NCBI GenBank assembly: GCA_007570785.1 | Contig: ML660774.1 | Location: 10,942,476 to 11,006,475, forward strand | Direction: 5' to 3' | DNA length: 64,000 bases | DNA from: Antilocapra americana | Taxonomy: Eukaryota > Chordata > Mammalia > Artiodactyla > Antilocapridae | Shown: positions 1-12,020 of the stretch, piece after piece | How positions within the stretch are numbered: position 1 is the stretch's first letter | Layout of the letters: every line of letters starts with the position of its first letter | Notes under the pieces: generated by a model | Seen by the model: the letters and a program-made list of their open reading frames with translations, nothing else | What the model was told of the DNA's origin: nothing | Database searches by the model: none | Position numbers and translations under genes: made by a program

Positions 1-68
1 TTCCAGTATTTGACACTCTGTATTTTTAACAAGGCTTAATTTGGAGGGATATAAATTATTAAGGTAAT

Positions 69-173
69 ATACATGTATATCATGTATATGTATGGCTGAG
101 TCCTCTTGCTGTCCACCTGAAACTATCACATTGTTAATTGGCTATACTCCAATATAAAATTAAAAGTTTTTTT
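69..173 (+). mobile_element. Short L1 3' tail
   Basis: The motif tatggctgagtc, the 'attggctatactcc' block and an A-rich end match the 3' end of ruminant L1. It is flanked by a 17-bp direct repeat, aaattattaaggtaata (53-69 and 174-190), the target-site duplication. Confidence 0.75.
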
Positions 174-298
174 AAATTATTAAGGTAATACAAAATGTAG
201 GCCTTTATTTAAAATAAGCATGTATAGTTTGATCCTGGATTTATAAAATTTTATTTTTTGCCTGTCTCTAACTAGTTGGTTAGTTGCCCTTTTCCCCC

Positions 299-364
299 TG
301 TGTGTGTATGTGTATGTCATGTGTGTAGGTGTGTCTGTGAGTGTGTATGTGAGAGGGAGAGAGC
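299..364 (+). repeat. Imperfect (TG)n/(GA)n tract
   Basis: Degenerate TGTG(A/T) units run into GAGAGG. Nothing else is recognised between 191 and 441. Confidence 0.7.
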
Positions 365-444
365 AGTGTTGGCATGGTGTTCATCTAATTTGGGGACTAT
401 TATTTTGAAGTCATAAGATTTTAGGTGATAATATATTCTCATCT

Positions 445-666
445 TGCTGCTGCTGTTCAGTTGTTCAGTCCATCCAGCTCTTGCAACCCCATGGGACTGT
501 AGCCTGCCAGGCTCCTCTGTCCATGGGATTCTCCAGGCAAGAATACTGGAGTTGGTTGCCATGCCCTCCTCCAAGGGATCTTTCTAACACAGGGATCAAA
601 CTCAGATCTTCTGTGTCTTCTACATTGCAGGCAGATTCTTTACCCACTGAGCCATTGGGGAAGCCC
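445..666 (-). mobile_element. Bov-tA SINE
   Basis: Reverse-strand Bov-tA running from its tail (gttcagttgttcagtcc) to its tRNA-derived head (ttggggaagcccc). The direct repeat atatattctcatctt flanks it (430-444 and 667-681). Confidence 0.88.
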
Positions 667-681
667 CATATATTCTCATCT

Positions 682-1084
682 TAACCTTGCTGTATTGCTT
701 GAAATTTTTAAAGTGAGAATGAATCTAAAATATTTTAAAAGTACTTCATGCTTATTGTAGAACTTTTAGAAAATATTAAAAAGTATGAGAGAAAAATAAA
801 TTACAGTCTTAATTCTATCAATGTGTTAACATTTGGTGTATTTCCACAACAATTTATTTGAATATTCATTTGGGACTTTGCTTTTCTACATAAAAACCAT
901 AAAGTGTTTCCTGTGTCATGATGATCACAGGACATTGGGAGGGGATTCTATTCGAGTAGATCAGATAATGAAAAGAGATGATGATCTGGACTGGTGTGAC
1001 AGGAGGTGCAATTAAAATAAATGAGGAAATAGAATTATTTAGAGACAACTAACAGAATAAAGTGATGGATTTGATGTGTATTTT
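682..1084. other. No feature recognised
   Basis: AT-rich DNA with only short unsupported open frames. I see no gene or repeat family here. Confidence 0.4.
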
Positions 1085-1098
1085 AAAATAACTTTCAA

Positions 1099-1198
1099 CT
1101 CATGGCAGATTCATGTCAGTGTATGGCAAAACCAACACAATAATGTAAAGAAAAAAATAAATTAATTAATTAAAACAAAAAAAGAAAAATAATAAAAT
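1099..1198 (+). mobile_element. Short L1 3' tail
   Basis: The ruminant L1 3' end (catggcagattcatgtca...ggcaaaacca) with an A-rich tail, bounded by the 14-bp duplication aaaataactttcaa (1085-1098 and 1199-1212). Confidence 0.78.
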
Positions 1199-1427
1199 AA
1201 AATAACTTTCAAGTTACATTGAAATATGTTATATTTTGACAAACATAAAGGTCTCATATAATTTTATGATAAATCAAGCAAAGAACACCAGTGATAATAC
1301 CTTCATTGGAAGTACATGGAAATTTTTTACAAAGTCATAATTTGAAATTTCGATTTGTGTGCCAACATATTTATCTAAAGAGTCAAGAGAGTAGGTTTAT
1401 GGGAATGTTCATCGTCACTCAGTTCAT

Positions 1428-1614
1428 AGTCACTCAGTCATGTCTGACTCTTTGCGACCCTGTGGACCGTAGCCCACCAGGCTCCTCTGTCCTTGGGGGT
1501 TCTCCAGGCAAGAATACTGGAATGGGTTGCCACGCCCTCCTCCAGGGGATCTTCCCAACCCAGGGATTGAACCCAGGTCTCCCACATTGCAAGCAGATTC
1601 TTTACTGTCTAAGC
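1428..1614 (-). mobile_element. Bov-tA SINE
   Basis: Starts 'cactcagtcatgtctgactc' and ends near 'ttctttactgtctaagcc'; reverse orientation. Open frames here are SINE-derived. Confidence 0.86.
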
Positions 1615-2847
1615 CAAATTTTACCCAATGGTATAAATGCATATGTTTTCTTCTGCAAAAAGAAACAAAAGGCTCTAAAGTAATAGAAAAGAAAATATCT
1701 TGGCTCCTAACCAGAGACTTCTATGGCACAATTCTATCTTCACTACATAACAGTGAAGTCTATTAAAAATCCAAAACTGAAGCAAACTCAACTCCTCATG
1801 CTGCTTTAATAACTGTTCTGAGGGTCTTTGCTACATATCAGAAATGTCCTATATTTTCAAAGCTAAGTGACTGATTTATGAGGAAACACACATGTGTTTT
1901 TCTGCCTCACAAAAGCAACCCAAAGCACATTTGGATATTATTAAACTGAAACAATAAAATATTGCACAGATCTGACGAATTAATTTTAAAACGTTGCTTT
2001 AAGATAAACAGTGCATCAACTATATCTCGAATGTCGTCACTTTGAATGACCAACTAAGCAGATTTACAGACAACTGCATGGCTAAAAAGGAATTATTTTG
2101 GTCTGTCTGTCAAAAGCTATTATGTCCAAAGACATGGGCATTATCTCCACCCACCCTGTAAGCAGCGGAACTCCCACTGATAACAAGGGAGATACACTTC
2201 ACGTCAAGCATAATTCTTCAAAGTATTTTCTCATCTTAAGATTGGCTCAAAAGTGGCCTGTTTCAGGGAGGAATAAAATCTTAGCGGTCACAAGAAGGAC
2301 CTGTCAGCATTCCATCCTTCAGACTGTAATTCAGCTGTTATACAGGTCACATGCTGGTCTTATCAGAAATCTGCTTTCTTAGCTTTTCTTTACACATTCC
2401 AACCTATCTTCACATACTTTGGGGTTTTTATGATGAAATAAGAACTCTAAAATAGAATCATTGGTTGCTGGTTTATACTTTATTAACCAGGTCTGCGGCA
2501 TGCATTTTGATGAGTCTGAGAAAGACTTCCACACCTAGCCAGCACCCAGCCCAGCCTGCCATGTGGCCCTGAAACAGTCCCTCTGTTGATGGGCATCTCT
2601 CTACAAGACTGATGCAGCCACTCTGATGGCTTTTAAATTCTCAACCGCAGCCCCTTGAAGAGCTGCAGAGTTTGGCCACAGAGATCTGCTCCCTCGGGTA
2701 CCAAGCTTGGAAGAAGGGAGCGAGCTTTTCTTAGGTTAAAGGAGAAACAACACATCAGTGCAACTCATTGATGACATTTCTCCCTATATGAAGGTCACTG
2801 GAAATCAAGCTCCAACAGACCCACGTTGCACAGTTTTTCTTAAGGAT
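1615..2847. other. No feature recognised
   Basis: About 1.2 kb without a recognisable gene or repeat. The 94-residue frame at 2098-2382 has no family resemblance I can name. Confidence 0.4.
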
Positions 2848-2976
2848 TCATTCACCCTTTCCACAATTATTTACTGAGGGTCCACAACATACCAAGCACT
2901 ATTCGAGCAATCAGGATGGAACATCAAACAAAAGACAAAAATCTTCCTCCTTGTGGAAACTACATTCCATATTTTG
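2848..2976 (+). mobile_element. Ancient mammalian repeat fragment (family unnamed)
   Basis: The pattern of attattTACTGAGggtccac, accaagcactattcgagc and 'acaaaagacaaaaatcttc' belongs to an old dispersed repeat also seen here at about 11.78-15.58, 22.93-23.90 and 41.04-41.40 kb. Confidence 0.45.
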
Positions 2977-3160
2977 GAAGCTGATCCCTGGGTCGGGAAG
3001 ATCCCCTGGGGAAGGGATTGACTACCCACTCCAGTATTCTTGCCCGGAGAATTCCATGGACAGAAGAGCCTGGTGGGCTGTAGTCCATGTAGTTGCCAAG
3101 AGTAAGTCGGACATGACTGAGAGACTAACACTCTCATTTTCACTTCCACTGCCCAGGGGG
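2977..3160 (+). mobile_element. BovA/Bov-tA SINE, 5' truncated
   Basis: Begins inside the SINE at gatccctgggtcgggaag and runs through ccactccagtattcttgcc to the tail gacatgactgagagactaac. Confidence 0.85.
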
Positions 3161-3175
3161 GGTTCATTCTCACTT

Positions 3176-4965
3176 CCGTAGCATCCAGGGGAACAAAAAC
3201 CGCTACACCCTTTACAACAGATAGGCCCAGGAGAGAAAATTGGAGCTCCTTATTATAAATAATAACTAATATCCCACTAAAAAGGCTACAGCAGCTGAAA
3301 TGCTAGATTCCTTCTACAAAGCTGAATTTCTCTATTATTTATAAACATACAACTGTACTTTTCTTAGGGAAAAAAAAGTATTTCAGAGGATGAATGATTT
3401 GAACCATTTGAAGCTAAGTGTAAACAATCTGGTACTTATACTTAACTATTCTGTTTCTTAAGAGAAGTTAACTGTGTTCACTACCTTTGAGGGGCGGGGG
3501 GGAAACTATCACAGATGTTGGGAAAGTATTGTATTAGTAATAAAAAAAAAAAAAACCACAGTAATGTGAGGAATCATTCTGAGAGAGACTTTAAATCCTC
3601 TCTCACCTTCTAGCACATGGGAGGCCTAGGGATCTTTAAAAATACCTTGGAGGACAATGGATAATATCTCTTAGCACGTTGACTCCGCCAGGAACTCGAG
3701 ATAAAAGCACAATGCTGGGGCCCCATCTTTCAGCAGTTTCTACTCACTTACAGGAAAACAATTCTTCCTTTCTTATGTAAAGAATAAACCTTATAACCGC
3801 TATGACTGAATTAATCTTGACATTTAATGTGGTGTGGGGGCTACAGAGGCAAATTTTGAAAGAAACAGTATTTTATTTAGTAAACTTAATTTGATTAGTA
3901 TTCATGCTAAGTCCAAAAATAAGGTTACTCAACCGAAATGTAGCAAGGGAGGATCCATTTTTAGTTTTTTCCTAATCATAAGGCTCAACAGGAGAATAAT
4001 AATAGGGAAAATTGTATCATGGAACTGGATCCCACAAAACCTGAGATAAAGAAATAAAAATTGAAAAATACAAGTTATTCCAATTCTCCTTTTTCTGGAT
4101 CCCCCTCTCCTTTTTAACACACCTCACTGTCTACATTATTATTATCATGCTCTAAAAGTGAGCCTTCCTATTGTGATATCTGTAACCCGAATAATTTCTG
4201 TTAGGAATTTTTCTATATATGCATTGTTTCACATTGATATAATGCTTATTTTTAAAGTCTGTGGAACTCAATAGGTCATTAAATTAAAATTTTTGATGAC
4301 CTACTTAAGATGGCAAATAAGTCATTCTTCCACAGATAAACAAGCAGATTAAAATCACTTTTCATCCTTGATCAAAGATATGAACATTCAAAAACAAGGC
4401 TGACTGGGGGAGCAACATAGATGTTCTATAACTTGATCACAGTCCACAATTTGTGGGCCCAGAGTGGAATCTTTGAGTAACTCACAGGCCCCAATGTTAT
4501 GAAGGTTTCATTGCTATTTACACGGAGTCTACAGGTTTCTTTCTCAAGCCCAACTCTTAACATCTGGAGAATTCCCTGATTTATTGACCTTGGAACAGAA
4601 CTGTACTCAACTACAGGGAACAAAGCACTGGCTTGGGCACCCTCAGAGGAGAAACAGGGGAGCATTACCTTCGTAGGGGAAAAGACTCAAGAAGAGCTTC
4701 TCAGCTCTCTCTGGGAACAAGGAAATCTCCCCAGACTGTTGACAGCAAGAGTGCGCACAAGTTCTTTATATCAGCTCATCCTAGGAGTTCACAGGATGCC
4801 TTCTGCTCAGTGACAAGGACTCCTCCCACTCAGCAGCTCTGGCCCACAAGGATAGGGTTTCACACACACCTGCTCAGTACTCCATGCTGGGTACACAGAA
4901 TGCAGTAATCACCAACCTCTCAATAAAATTGGTCAGTAGTAGCTGGTCTCTCCATGAATAATTGT
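3176..4965. other. No feature recognised
   Basis: About 1.8 kb of unassigned sequence with an A14 run near 3542 and a short G-run near 3491. I see no coding signature. Confidence 0.4.
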
Positions 4966-5182
4966 GTGTGCCGCATCACTTCAGTCGTGTCCGACTCTGA
5001 GTGACCCTATAGACTGTAGCCTGCCAGGCTCCTCTGTCCATGGGATTCTCTAGGCAGGAACACTGGAGTGGGGTGCCAATCCCTCTTCCAGGAGATCTTC
5101 CTGACCCAGGGATCAAACTCGCATCTCATGACTCCTCCACTGGCAGGTGGGGTCTTTACCACTAGTGCCACCTGGGAAGCCC
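4966..5182 (-). mobile_element. Bov-tA SINE
   Basis: Reverse-strand copy from 'cttcagtcgtgtccgactc' to 'gccacctgggaagccc'. Confidence 0.87.
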
Positions 5183-6269
5183 ATTTAGTATAGGAAATAA
5201 ATGAAATATATGGAATGGGATTATTTCATGGGGTCAAAAATAAACCTAGTACTCTTTTTTTCAATTCCTTCATCATTTGGAATATAGAAAGGTATTCAGC
5301 AAATATGTCTTTGTTGGTTGGTCTATACCCAGAGTATCAAATCATTTTATGCATCAGATTTGCCCACAGAGTCATAAAACTCTGGCTCTATAATAAACAT
5401 ACATAAATGAGTGTCCTAAAGGCTTACCCCTTTGAGCTCTAAACATTTCTTGCTTTTTTCAGAACCAATAAACAAACCACACAAGAAAAGTAAATGCATT
5501 GCTTTATAGTAAATCCTTGTTTTTGACCCAAGAGAATATGATTCAATCTCGTCTACCACTTTATTTACCAGATTTAACTTGGTAGATGTTGACTATTTCA
5601 CTCTCCTCAAACAGCAAACACTCCTTCCCCTGATGATATCAAAATTAATGTGTCATAGAGTCCAAAAGCATTTTCAGAAAGTTCAGAGAAAGTTTTGAGT
5701 AAGAGAACAGCTGGACTAAATATTTGGTCTCCCGAGGTCATAAACACACAGACTCTCAAATGGCAAACAATGACTTGGAATGGTAGACTTAGTGTTTTTA
5801 CTGCTTATGACTTTATTTTATATGTAGAGATTACATTCTGGATGTGCTGGGAAAGAACTTATCCTTCACAGGTTGGGAAACAGTGAATAGACTCTGATCT
5901 CTAAATAACTGTGTAATTATATTTAACTGAATTTAAATTCTCATATATGAAAATGCATATCACATTATTTACAAATTCACCAAAAGTGAAACTTTATGTG
6001 TTACTTCCAAATTGCCTATATGACTCTGAAACTTTTAAACTTTACCTCCTTTGGAGAAATTGTTAGATTAAGATATCATCCTTCTTCTAAGCAAATGAGT
6101 TAGCTAAAATGTTCAGAAATGGTTTTCCTTTGGAACTATATCCTTACACCCTAATTTTTAAAGCAATTCGCTCTGACTTATTTTTCAGAGGCAAAGTCAT
6201 CATGATATAATACTTAAACCAGACATATTTCACTGCAAGTCTTTTTTTAATCAAAATGTTTATCAAGAT
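5183..6269. other. No feature recognised
   Basis: AT-rich unassigned sequence with only short open frames. Confidence 0.4.
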
Positions 6270-6289
6270 AATTATAAAGTCATATGCAG

Positions 6290-6785
6290 TTATAAGAAAT
6301 AATAGAGAGAGAGAGATCCTCTGTATACTTTTCCCAGTTTGTTCCAACGGTAACATTGCACAAAACTACAATATAATATCACAACCAGAAAATTGACCTT
6401 GTACAATCTAGTAATCTTATTCAGATTTCCTTAGTTATATTTGTCCTCATTGAGTGTGATTGTGTGTTTATCAGGTTTTGAGTGCATGCTAAGTTGCTTC
6501 AGTCATGTCTGACTCTTTGCAACCCTATAGACTGTAGCCTACAGGCTCCTCTGTCCATGGAATTCTTCATGCAAGAAATACTGGAGTGGGTTGCCATCTC
6601 CTTCTCCAAGGGATATTTCTGACCCAGGGATCGAACCCATATCTCTTACATCTCCTTCATGGACAGGTGGCTTCTTTACCACTAGTGCCACCTGGGAAGC
6701 CCCCGTATCAGGTTTTGTACAGTTTTATCACCAGAGTAGGTTTCTGTATCTATCACCACAGTCAAGGTACTAGATAGTGGCATTG
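6290..6785. mobile_element. Old L1M-like fragment split by a SINE
   Basis: Blocks resembling old L1 (acttttcccagtttgttcc; ttattcagatttccttag; ctatcaccacagtcaagg) lie on both sides of the Bov-tA at 6481-6705. Orientation was not determined. Confidence 0.4.
6481..6705 (-). mobile_element. Bov-tA SINE
   Basis: Reverse copy, 'ttgcttcagtcatgtctgac' to 'ccacctgggaagccccc', flanked by the duplicated target tatcaggttttg on each side. Confidence 0.88.
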
Positions 6786-7327
6786 CCACAAAAATCCCTT
6801 GCTAATTTCATATTTTTCGCTTGGCAGACAGCCACACTGTGGTAAATGAAAGCCACCAAAGTCTTGCCTGGTTTCCATGTATTTGGTTTTCACCCAAATG
6901 TGATTTTTCACAATAGGTGTCCATTTTTCAAATTCATTTTTCATAATCTGCTATCTCAGCAGGATCCAGATTACAGCTGCAATTTTTTTGTCAAGTCTTA
7001 TTTTCAGCAGACCATACTTGCTGTCAGAACATGGAGAACAGAAACACTTTTAAGATGGCAGAAGCCGTCATAGTCCCAAGACCAATAAACGTTAGAGTCC
7101 TCGGCAAAGTGGATGACCACCACCCACATGTTCCTTTGCTCTTGGCCCTGCTGCTGTCTCCCTCTCTCTATTTCCATAACTTGTGTTATTCTATTCCCAT
7201 CCTTACTTACTTTTAAGGAGATATTGACAAGTAAAGAAAGTTGTGAAAGAGAGGAAGTTTTTCTATTTTGAACTCCTAATATCTGAAGAATTTGAAGTCA
7301 AAACCAGCAGTTGATACAGACTAGAAG
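6786..7327. other. No feature recognised
   Basis: Unassigned sequence. The open frames at 6846-7216 show no recognisable domain. Confidence 0.4.
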
Positions 7328-7515
7328 ATTGTTGTTGTTTAGTTGCTCAGTCACAGCCAACTCTTTTTGTGACCCCATAGACTCTAGCCCACCAAGCTCC
7401 TCTGTCCATGGGATTTCCCAGGCAAGAATACTGGAATGGAAGTATTCTTGGAAGTATTCCAACACCTACTGCATTGGAAGGTGGATTCTTTACCACTGAG
7501 CCACCTAGGAAACCC
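7328..7515 (-). mobile_element. Bov-tA SINE
   Basis: Reverse copy from 'gttgttgtttagttgctcag' to 'ccacctaggaaaccc'. Confidence 0.85.
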
Positions 7516-8164
7516 AGAGTAGAAGATGCAGGTAATCAAAAAGCGCAGAAGACAGGAGCATACAGTGCAGTGTTGTAAACAGCCCTCCAAGTGATTCCAT
7601 CTTCAGGCAGCCAGGAAGATTCTGGCAGGGCAGCAAATCTTAAGATGAGGAACATGGCAAAACAGAACAGAGCCAAACAGGAATTGGAAAATATAATGAG
7701 AACATAAAGACATTCATGTGTTGGAGACTGCATCTAAGATTCTCAAGCTGACTACTGCAGAGGGCAATGATCCTACAGGCAAAGCTGAGTTCAGAAAATG
7801 GGGCTGCACCGTTTTCTTTGCACAGAGGGCATTTCCACATTTTCAAGGCCAGGATAGCCTTGTCGGGACAGTTACATGACCTCATTTATCTCAGACAGTG
7901 CCCTTCCTGGAAGCAAGGACATCTTTGAGTGTTTCAGGATTTCATAACAGGCTCTATTACTGGGATTCACCAAAATTTAAGGTACTTTCTGAAGTTCGCT
8001 TCAGAGAGATACCTACTTCCCTGGCTGGTCCCTTCAGAGACTCCCTGACTCAAACCTCATCCTCTTCTTAGCTCCTCCCTCTCAGTCATTAAAAATTACC
8101 CAGGTGAAGTCTGCCCTCTGATGTAGTCATTCCTAATTGAAGTTTCCACTAATTCTACACCCTC
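7516..8164. other. No feature recognised
   Basis: About 650 bp of unassigned sequence. Minus-strand frames of 65-81 residues are not similar to anything I know. Confidence 0.4.
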
Positions 8165-8321
8165 TAGGAGACCTGAGTTCGATCCCTGGGATGGGAAGAT
8201 CCCCTGGAGAAGGGAACAGCTATGCACTCCGTATTGTGGCCTGGAGAATTCCATGGATTGTATAGCCCATGGGGTCACAAAAGAGTCAGACATGACTGAG
8301 TGACTTTCACTTTCACTTTCT
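8165..8321 (+). mobile_element. Bov-tA/BovA SINE
   Basis: From 'aggagacctgagttcgatcc' to the tail 'tgactttcactttcac'; forward orientation, lacking the first part of the tRNA head. Confidence 0.84.
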
Positions 8322-8613
8322 TTATCCTTAATTCTATGCACCAATTAAATGAACATCTACTAAGTACTTACAGCTGTGCTATAAAGAGTAATCAGTGAAT
8401 AATATTCAATAGTATTCTTCATATTGCATTGCATTGATGCATATTCTTATTACATTTTTAGGAGAATTGTATAGTATAGCATATGCGTTTTCAATAGCTT
8501 TGCTAAAAATTTCCCATATCTCTTTCTCCTTTGGCCTTACAAATTAATTTTATGCTAATTAATACAATTAAATTATTAGTCTATGTTAACTCACCCAAAT
8601 AAAAAGTATTCTA

Positions 8614-8881
8614 GGGCTCCCCTGGTGATCCAGTGGTTAAGAATCCACCTGCCAATGCAGAGGACACAGGTTCAATCTCTGGTCCAGGAAGATCCCACAT
8701 GCTGCAGGGCAACCATCTCATGTGTCACGACTACCGAAGCCTGAACTCCCTAGAACCTGTGCTTTGCAACAAGAAAAACCACCGCACTTGAAAGCTTGCA
8801 TACTGCAGCTAGAAAAAAGTCCTCACACGGCAACAAAGACCCAGTGTAGCCAAAAGTAAATAAATAAAAAATTTTAAATAT
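8614..8881 (+). mobile_element. CHR-type tRNA SINE (long form)
   Basis: Head 'gggctcccctggtgatccag', then the 'cctgaactccctagaacctg' body, then 'agacccagtgtagcc' and an A-rich tail. The target aagtattcta is duplicated at both ends. Confidence 0.8.
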
Positions 8882-9110
8882 AAGTATTCTATGTTGATTC
8901 ATCCAACTTTTTTATTCCATTCCAGTTTCATTGGAACTGCTAACAGTTTCAAAATTGAGATGTCTCCATTTTCAATTAGTTTTAAGAAGGGTAGGTTCTC
9001 CCCCAATGAATTTCTACAGCACCTTGAACTTCCTGGGTAAGAGCACCGTCCTAAAATGGTCTTTCCACTTGTCAGCTAACCCCAGTGTAACATGTCTACA
9101 AAGTAATGAA

Positions 9111-9112
<2 letters not shown>

Positions 9113-9141
<29 letters not shown>

Positions 9142-9338
9142 GTCGCTCAGTCATGTCTGACTCTTTGCAACCCATGACTGTAACCCACCAAGCTCCTCTG
9201 TCCATGAGATGTCCCAGGCAAGGATACTGGAGTGGGTTGCCATTTCCTTCTCCAGGGGATCGATCCAATCCAGGGACCCAACCTACGTCTCCTGCATTGC
9301 CGGCAGATTCTTTACCACTGACCCACCTGGGAAGCCCA
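9113..9338 (-). mobile_element. Bov-tA SINE with (GTT)n tail
   Basis: A (GTT)9 tract (the antisense AAC-rich SINE tail) precedes 'tagtcgctcagtcatgtctg'; the copy ends 'ccacctgggaagccc'. The target aaagta(a/t)(g)gaatt is duplicated. Confidence 0.88.
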
Positions 9339-9356
9339 AAGTAAGGAATTCGTGCT

Positions 9357-9476
9357 ACATGCTAAGTTGCTTCAGTCATGTCAGACTCCTTGACCGTATG
9401 TACTGCAGCCCACCAGCTCCCCTGTCCATGGGCATTCTCCAGGCAAGAACACTGGAGTGGGTTGCCATGTCCTCCT
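9357..9476 (-). mobile_element. Bov-tA SINE fragment
   Basis: A second reverse copy adjoining the previous one. It holds only the tail half ('ttgcttcagtcatgtcagac' to 'gtgggttgccatgtcctcc'). Confidence 0.82.
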
Positions 9477-9480
9477 ACAT

Positions 9481-10568
9481 GTCCCTCTAACTCATCACTG
9501 CCATCCCAGCATCTGGGGTAGGTAATCAGTTGTTACATGAACGACCATAAGTCATTTTTGTTTGCCCTTTCTGTATGTTGTCTGGTTCATACTGCTGACA
9601 CCAGTATAAGCTGAACACAAAATTACTCCCACCAATCTGTTGGAAAGAAACTCAGCCATGCCTTAACACACTTTGACCCTTTTCAATATCCTTTCCCAGC
9701 TGCTGTTTTCTACTCCTTGAAAGCATAACAAATCAAAGAACTTCTCTTTTTCTGTAAATTCTGAAAAATAATCACCTAACAAATCATGCCAGGTGAATCT
9801 CATTAAGCTCTTTTGATGCTGTTAATACTAATTCATAAAGAAAATGTCCTAAATCCTGTCTCTAACAATGACAAAAGTTCAGGGACTCATTAATTCAACT
9901 CACAAAATTGGGCTACATTTCTTTTGCCATGAGCACAGCAAAAGGGAATCAACTGACTGAAAGAAAACAAAAGGGAGGGTTAAGTAATGGCATATTAAAT
10001 TCGTTTCGGGGTTGGGGAGAGTCTAATGCTGTAACACAGGGATTTTTTTTGACCTGACTTTCCCCATCTTTATTAATGACTTTGGGAAGGAGAAGCAAAT
10101 AGCATCTTAATAACCTCTGCAAGCAAATCACAACATCCATCTGTGCAGTATTGTTAACATTCAGAGCTGAGAAATGAAACCAAGTAATACAGTCAGATTA
10201 GAAATGGAGGCAGGCAATAAAAATAAGATCCGGCCTAGTAAGGTAATATCTCTGTAGGGAATGTTATAAAACACCTTTCTGTAATGGAAGGAAGGTCCTT
10301 GTAAAAGTATAATAATAGAAGAGACATAGAACTGTTATGAGAAACTAAAACAGGATTTACTATGGGTGATGACAGCTTTGAAAAAAAAAAAAAAAAAAAC
10401 AGTGCCTGAGATGTGGGTGGTACTAACTCAGGCATCTGAGAAGTGATATGGGAGTCTCGAGAAGGACTTAGTGGATCAGTGTCAATGTTATGCTTAGTTC
10501 CTGGGACTTTTGGTGAGAAAAATACAGAAAATCAAATAAAATTTAGGAGACAGAAAATAATCTGAATC
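9481..10568. other. No feature recognised; A19 run
   Basis: Unassigned sequence containing a run of 19 A at 10381-10399. I see no gene. Confidence 0.4.
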
Positions 10569-10770
10569 AGGGATTTCCTTGGTGGTCCAGTGGTTGGGGC
10601 TTTACCTTCCAATGCAGGGGTATGGGTTCGAACCCCAGTGGGGACCTAAAGTTCCTCATGCCTCGTGGCCAAAAAACCAAAACATAAAACCAAAGCAATA
10701 TTGTAACAAATGCAATAAAGACTTTAAAAATGGTCCCCATCAAAAAAAAATCCTTAAAGAAAATAAAGAT
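10569..10770 (+). mobile_element. CHR-2-like tRNA SINE
   Basis: Head 'agggatttccttggtggtcc', box-B-like gggttcgaacccc, then 'cctcatgcctcgtggcc' and A-rich extensions. Forward strand. Confidence 0.8.
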
Positions 10771-11779
10771 TAAACGCCTTAGTGAATTATTTATGTGAAA
10801 AGATTTGAAAGGTCAGATCTGTATGGTTTACCTATGCAAACCTAAATAATGACTTTGGAGAGATACAACTATCTATAGAAACCTACAGAAAACATGAAAA
10901 TAAGGAAGTAGAACAAAATTGAGGGGAAAAAATTATAATGTCTTATTTGGATGTGGTGATGGTCTTTCAACAGACATCAAGCAAACTCCACAATGGGGCA
11001 AATCAAAAGTCTTGCATTACATGACCGGGGGATATTTTATGGTACAAAAAACGTTATATATTCTTTGTTTTTGCATAAATAATTGAGGGCACATTTTCCA
11101 CATCCTCTTGTACTAAACACCTGTGTTGTTATCTAATGTGTGTTGAAAATGTGTGGAAAATATTTGAACCTCCATTCACACTCTTACAATGGAATATTCA
11201 ACACTCCTGCCCAAATATTTGTCAGATGGGACCTATTCAAGTATTGATACCAAGGCTGGTGTTGATATTATTACAATCACCTTCCAACAAGCTGGGGGGT
11301 TATTCTGTCATATACAGAATTAATTGTACAGAATAAAACCCACTCAGAGTAGGGGTACAGATGCTATTTTCCAGGTTTTTTCTTTGAATTCTATTTTACC
11401 CTAACATTTGGACCCAAAGTCACACAATGTACAATATACCTTACGCTTTAATCATTTGTATGTATTGACAATATAACTAAAATGACTTCTAATGAAACAA
11501 GTTCAATCTGTATATTAAAATCTAATTTTGTACCTAATACAAATTTAGGACCCAGTCCCCACCCTCAAGAAATTTATAGTCTTCTTAAAAAGAGTGGATA
11601 TGTATGTAAAATTAATTCACCAATACAAGGTAGAAAACAATCAACTAAATGGAACAGAGACACAGTGACTCATTAGGAGTAAAGAAGCTGAGAGACTTGG
11701 GAGTACTAAACTAGCCCAAAGATTGAGGAAGAACATTCAGAAAAGTTTGAGCTCCTTATCATTTGCTCGTTTGTCTTTT
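10771..11779. other. No feature recognised
   Basis: About 1 kb of AT-rich unassigned sequence. Open frames at 11136-11336 and 11482-11676 have no recognisable domain. Confidence 0.4.
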
Positions 11780-12020
11780 CTACAAATAAATATTCAGCAC
11801 CTAGCCAATTGAGACAATCTTTAAAATAGTTTAACTGTACCTCTTGAATACATTCGTTCGTGTGTGCAATACTTACCTGCATGCCTACCATATACCAAGT
11901 ACTATTTTTAAAACTGGTAATAAAGCAAAAAACAAAGCTAAGTCCCTGATCTCGTGGGGATCATATTAGAGATGGGGAGAGCTATCAGGAAAGACAATTT
12001 TAAAAGTGTATATAAAACAT

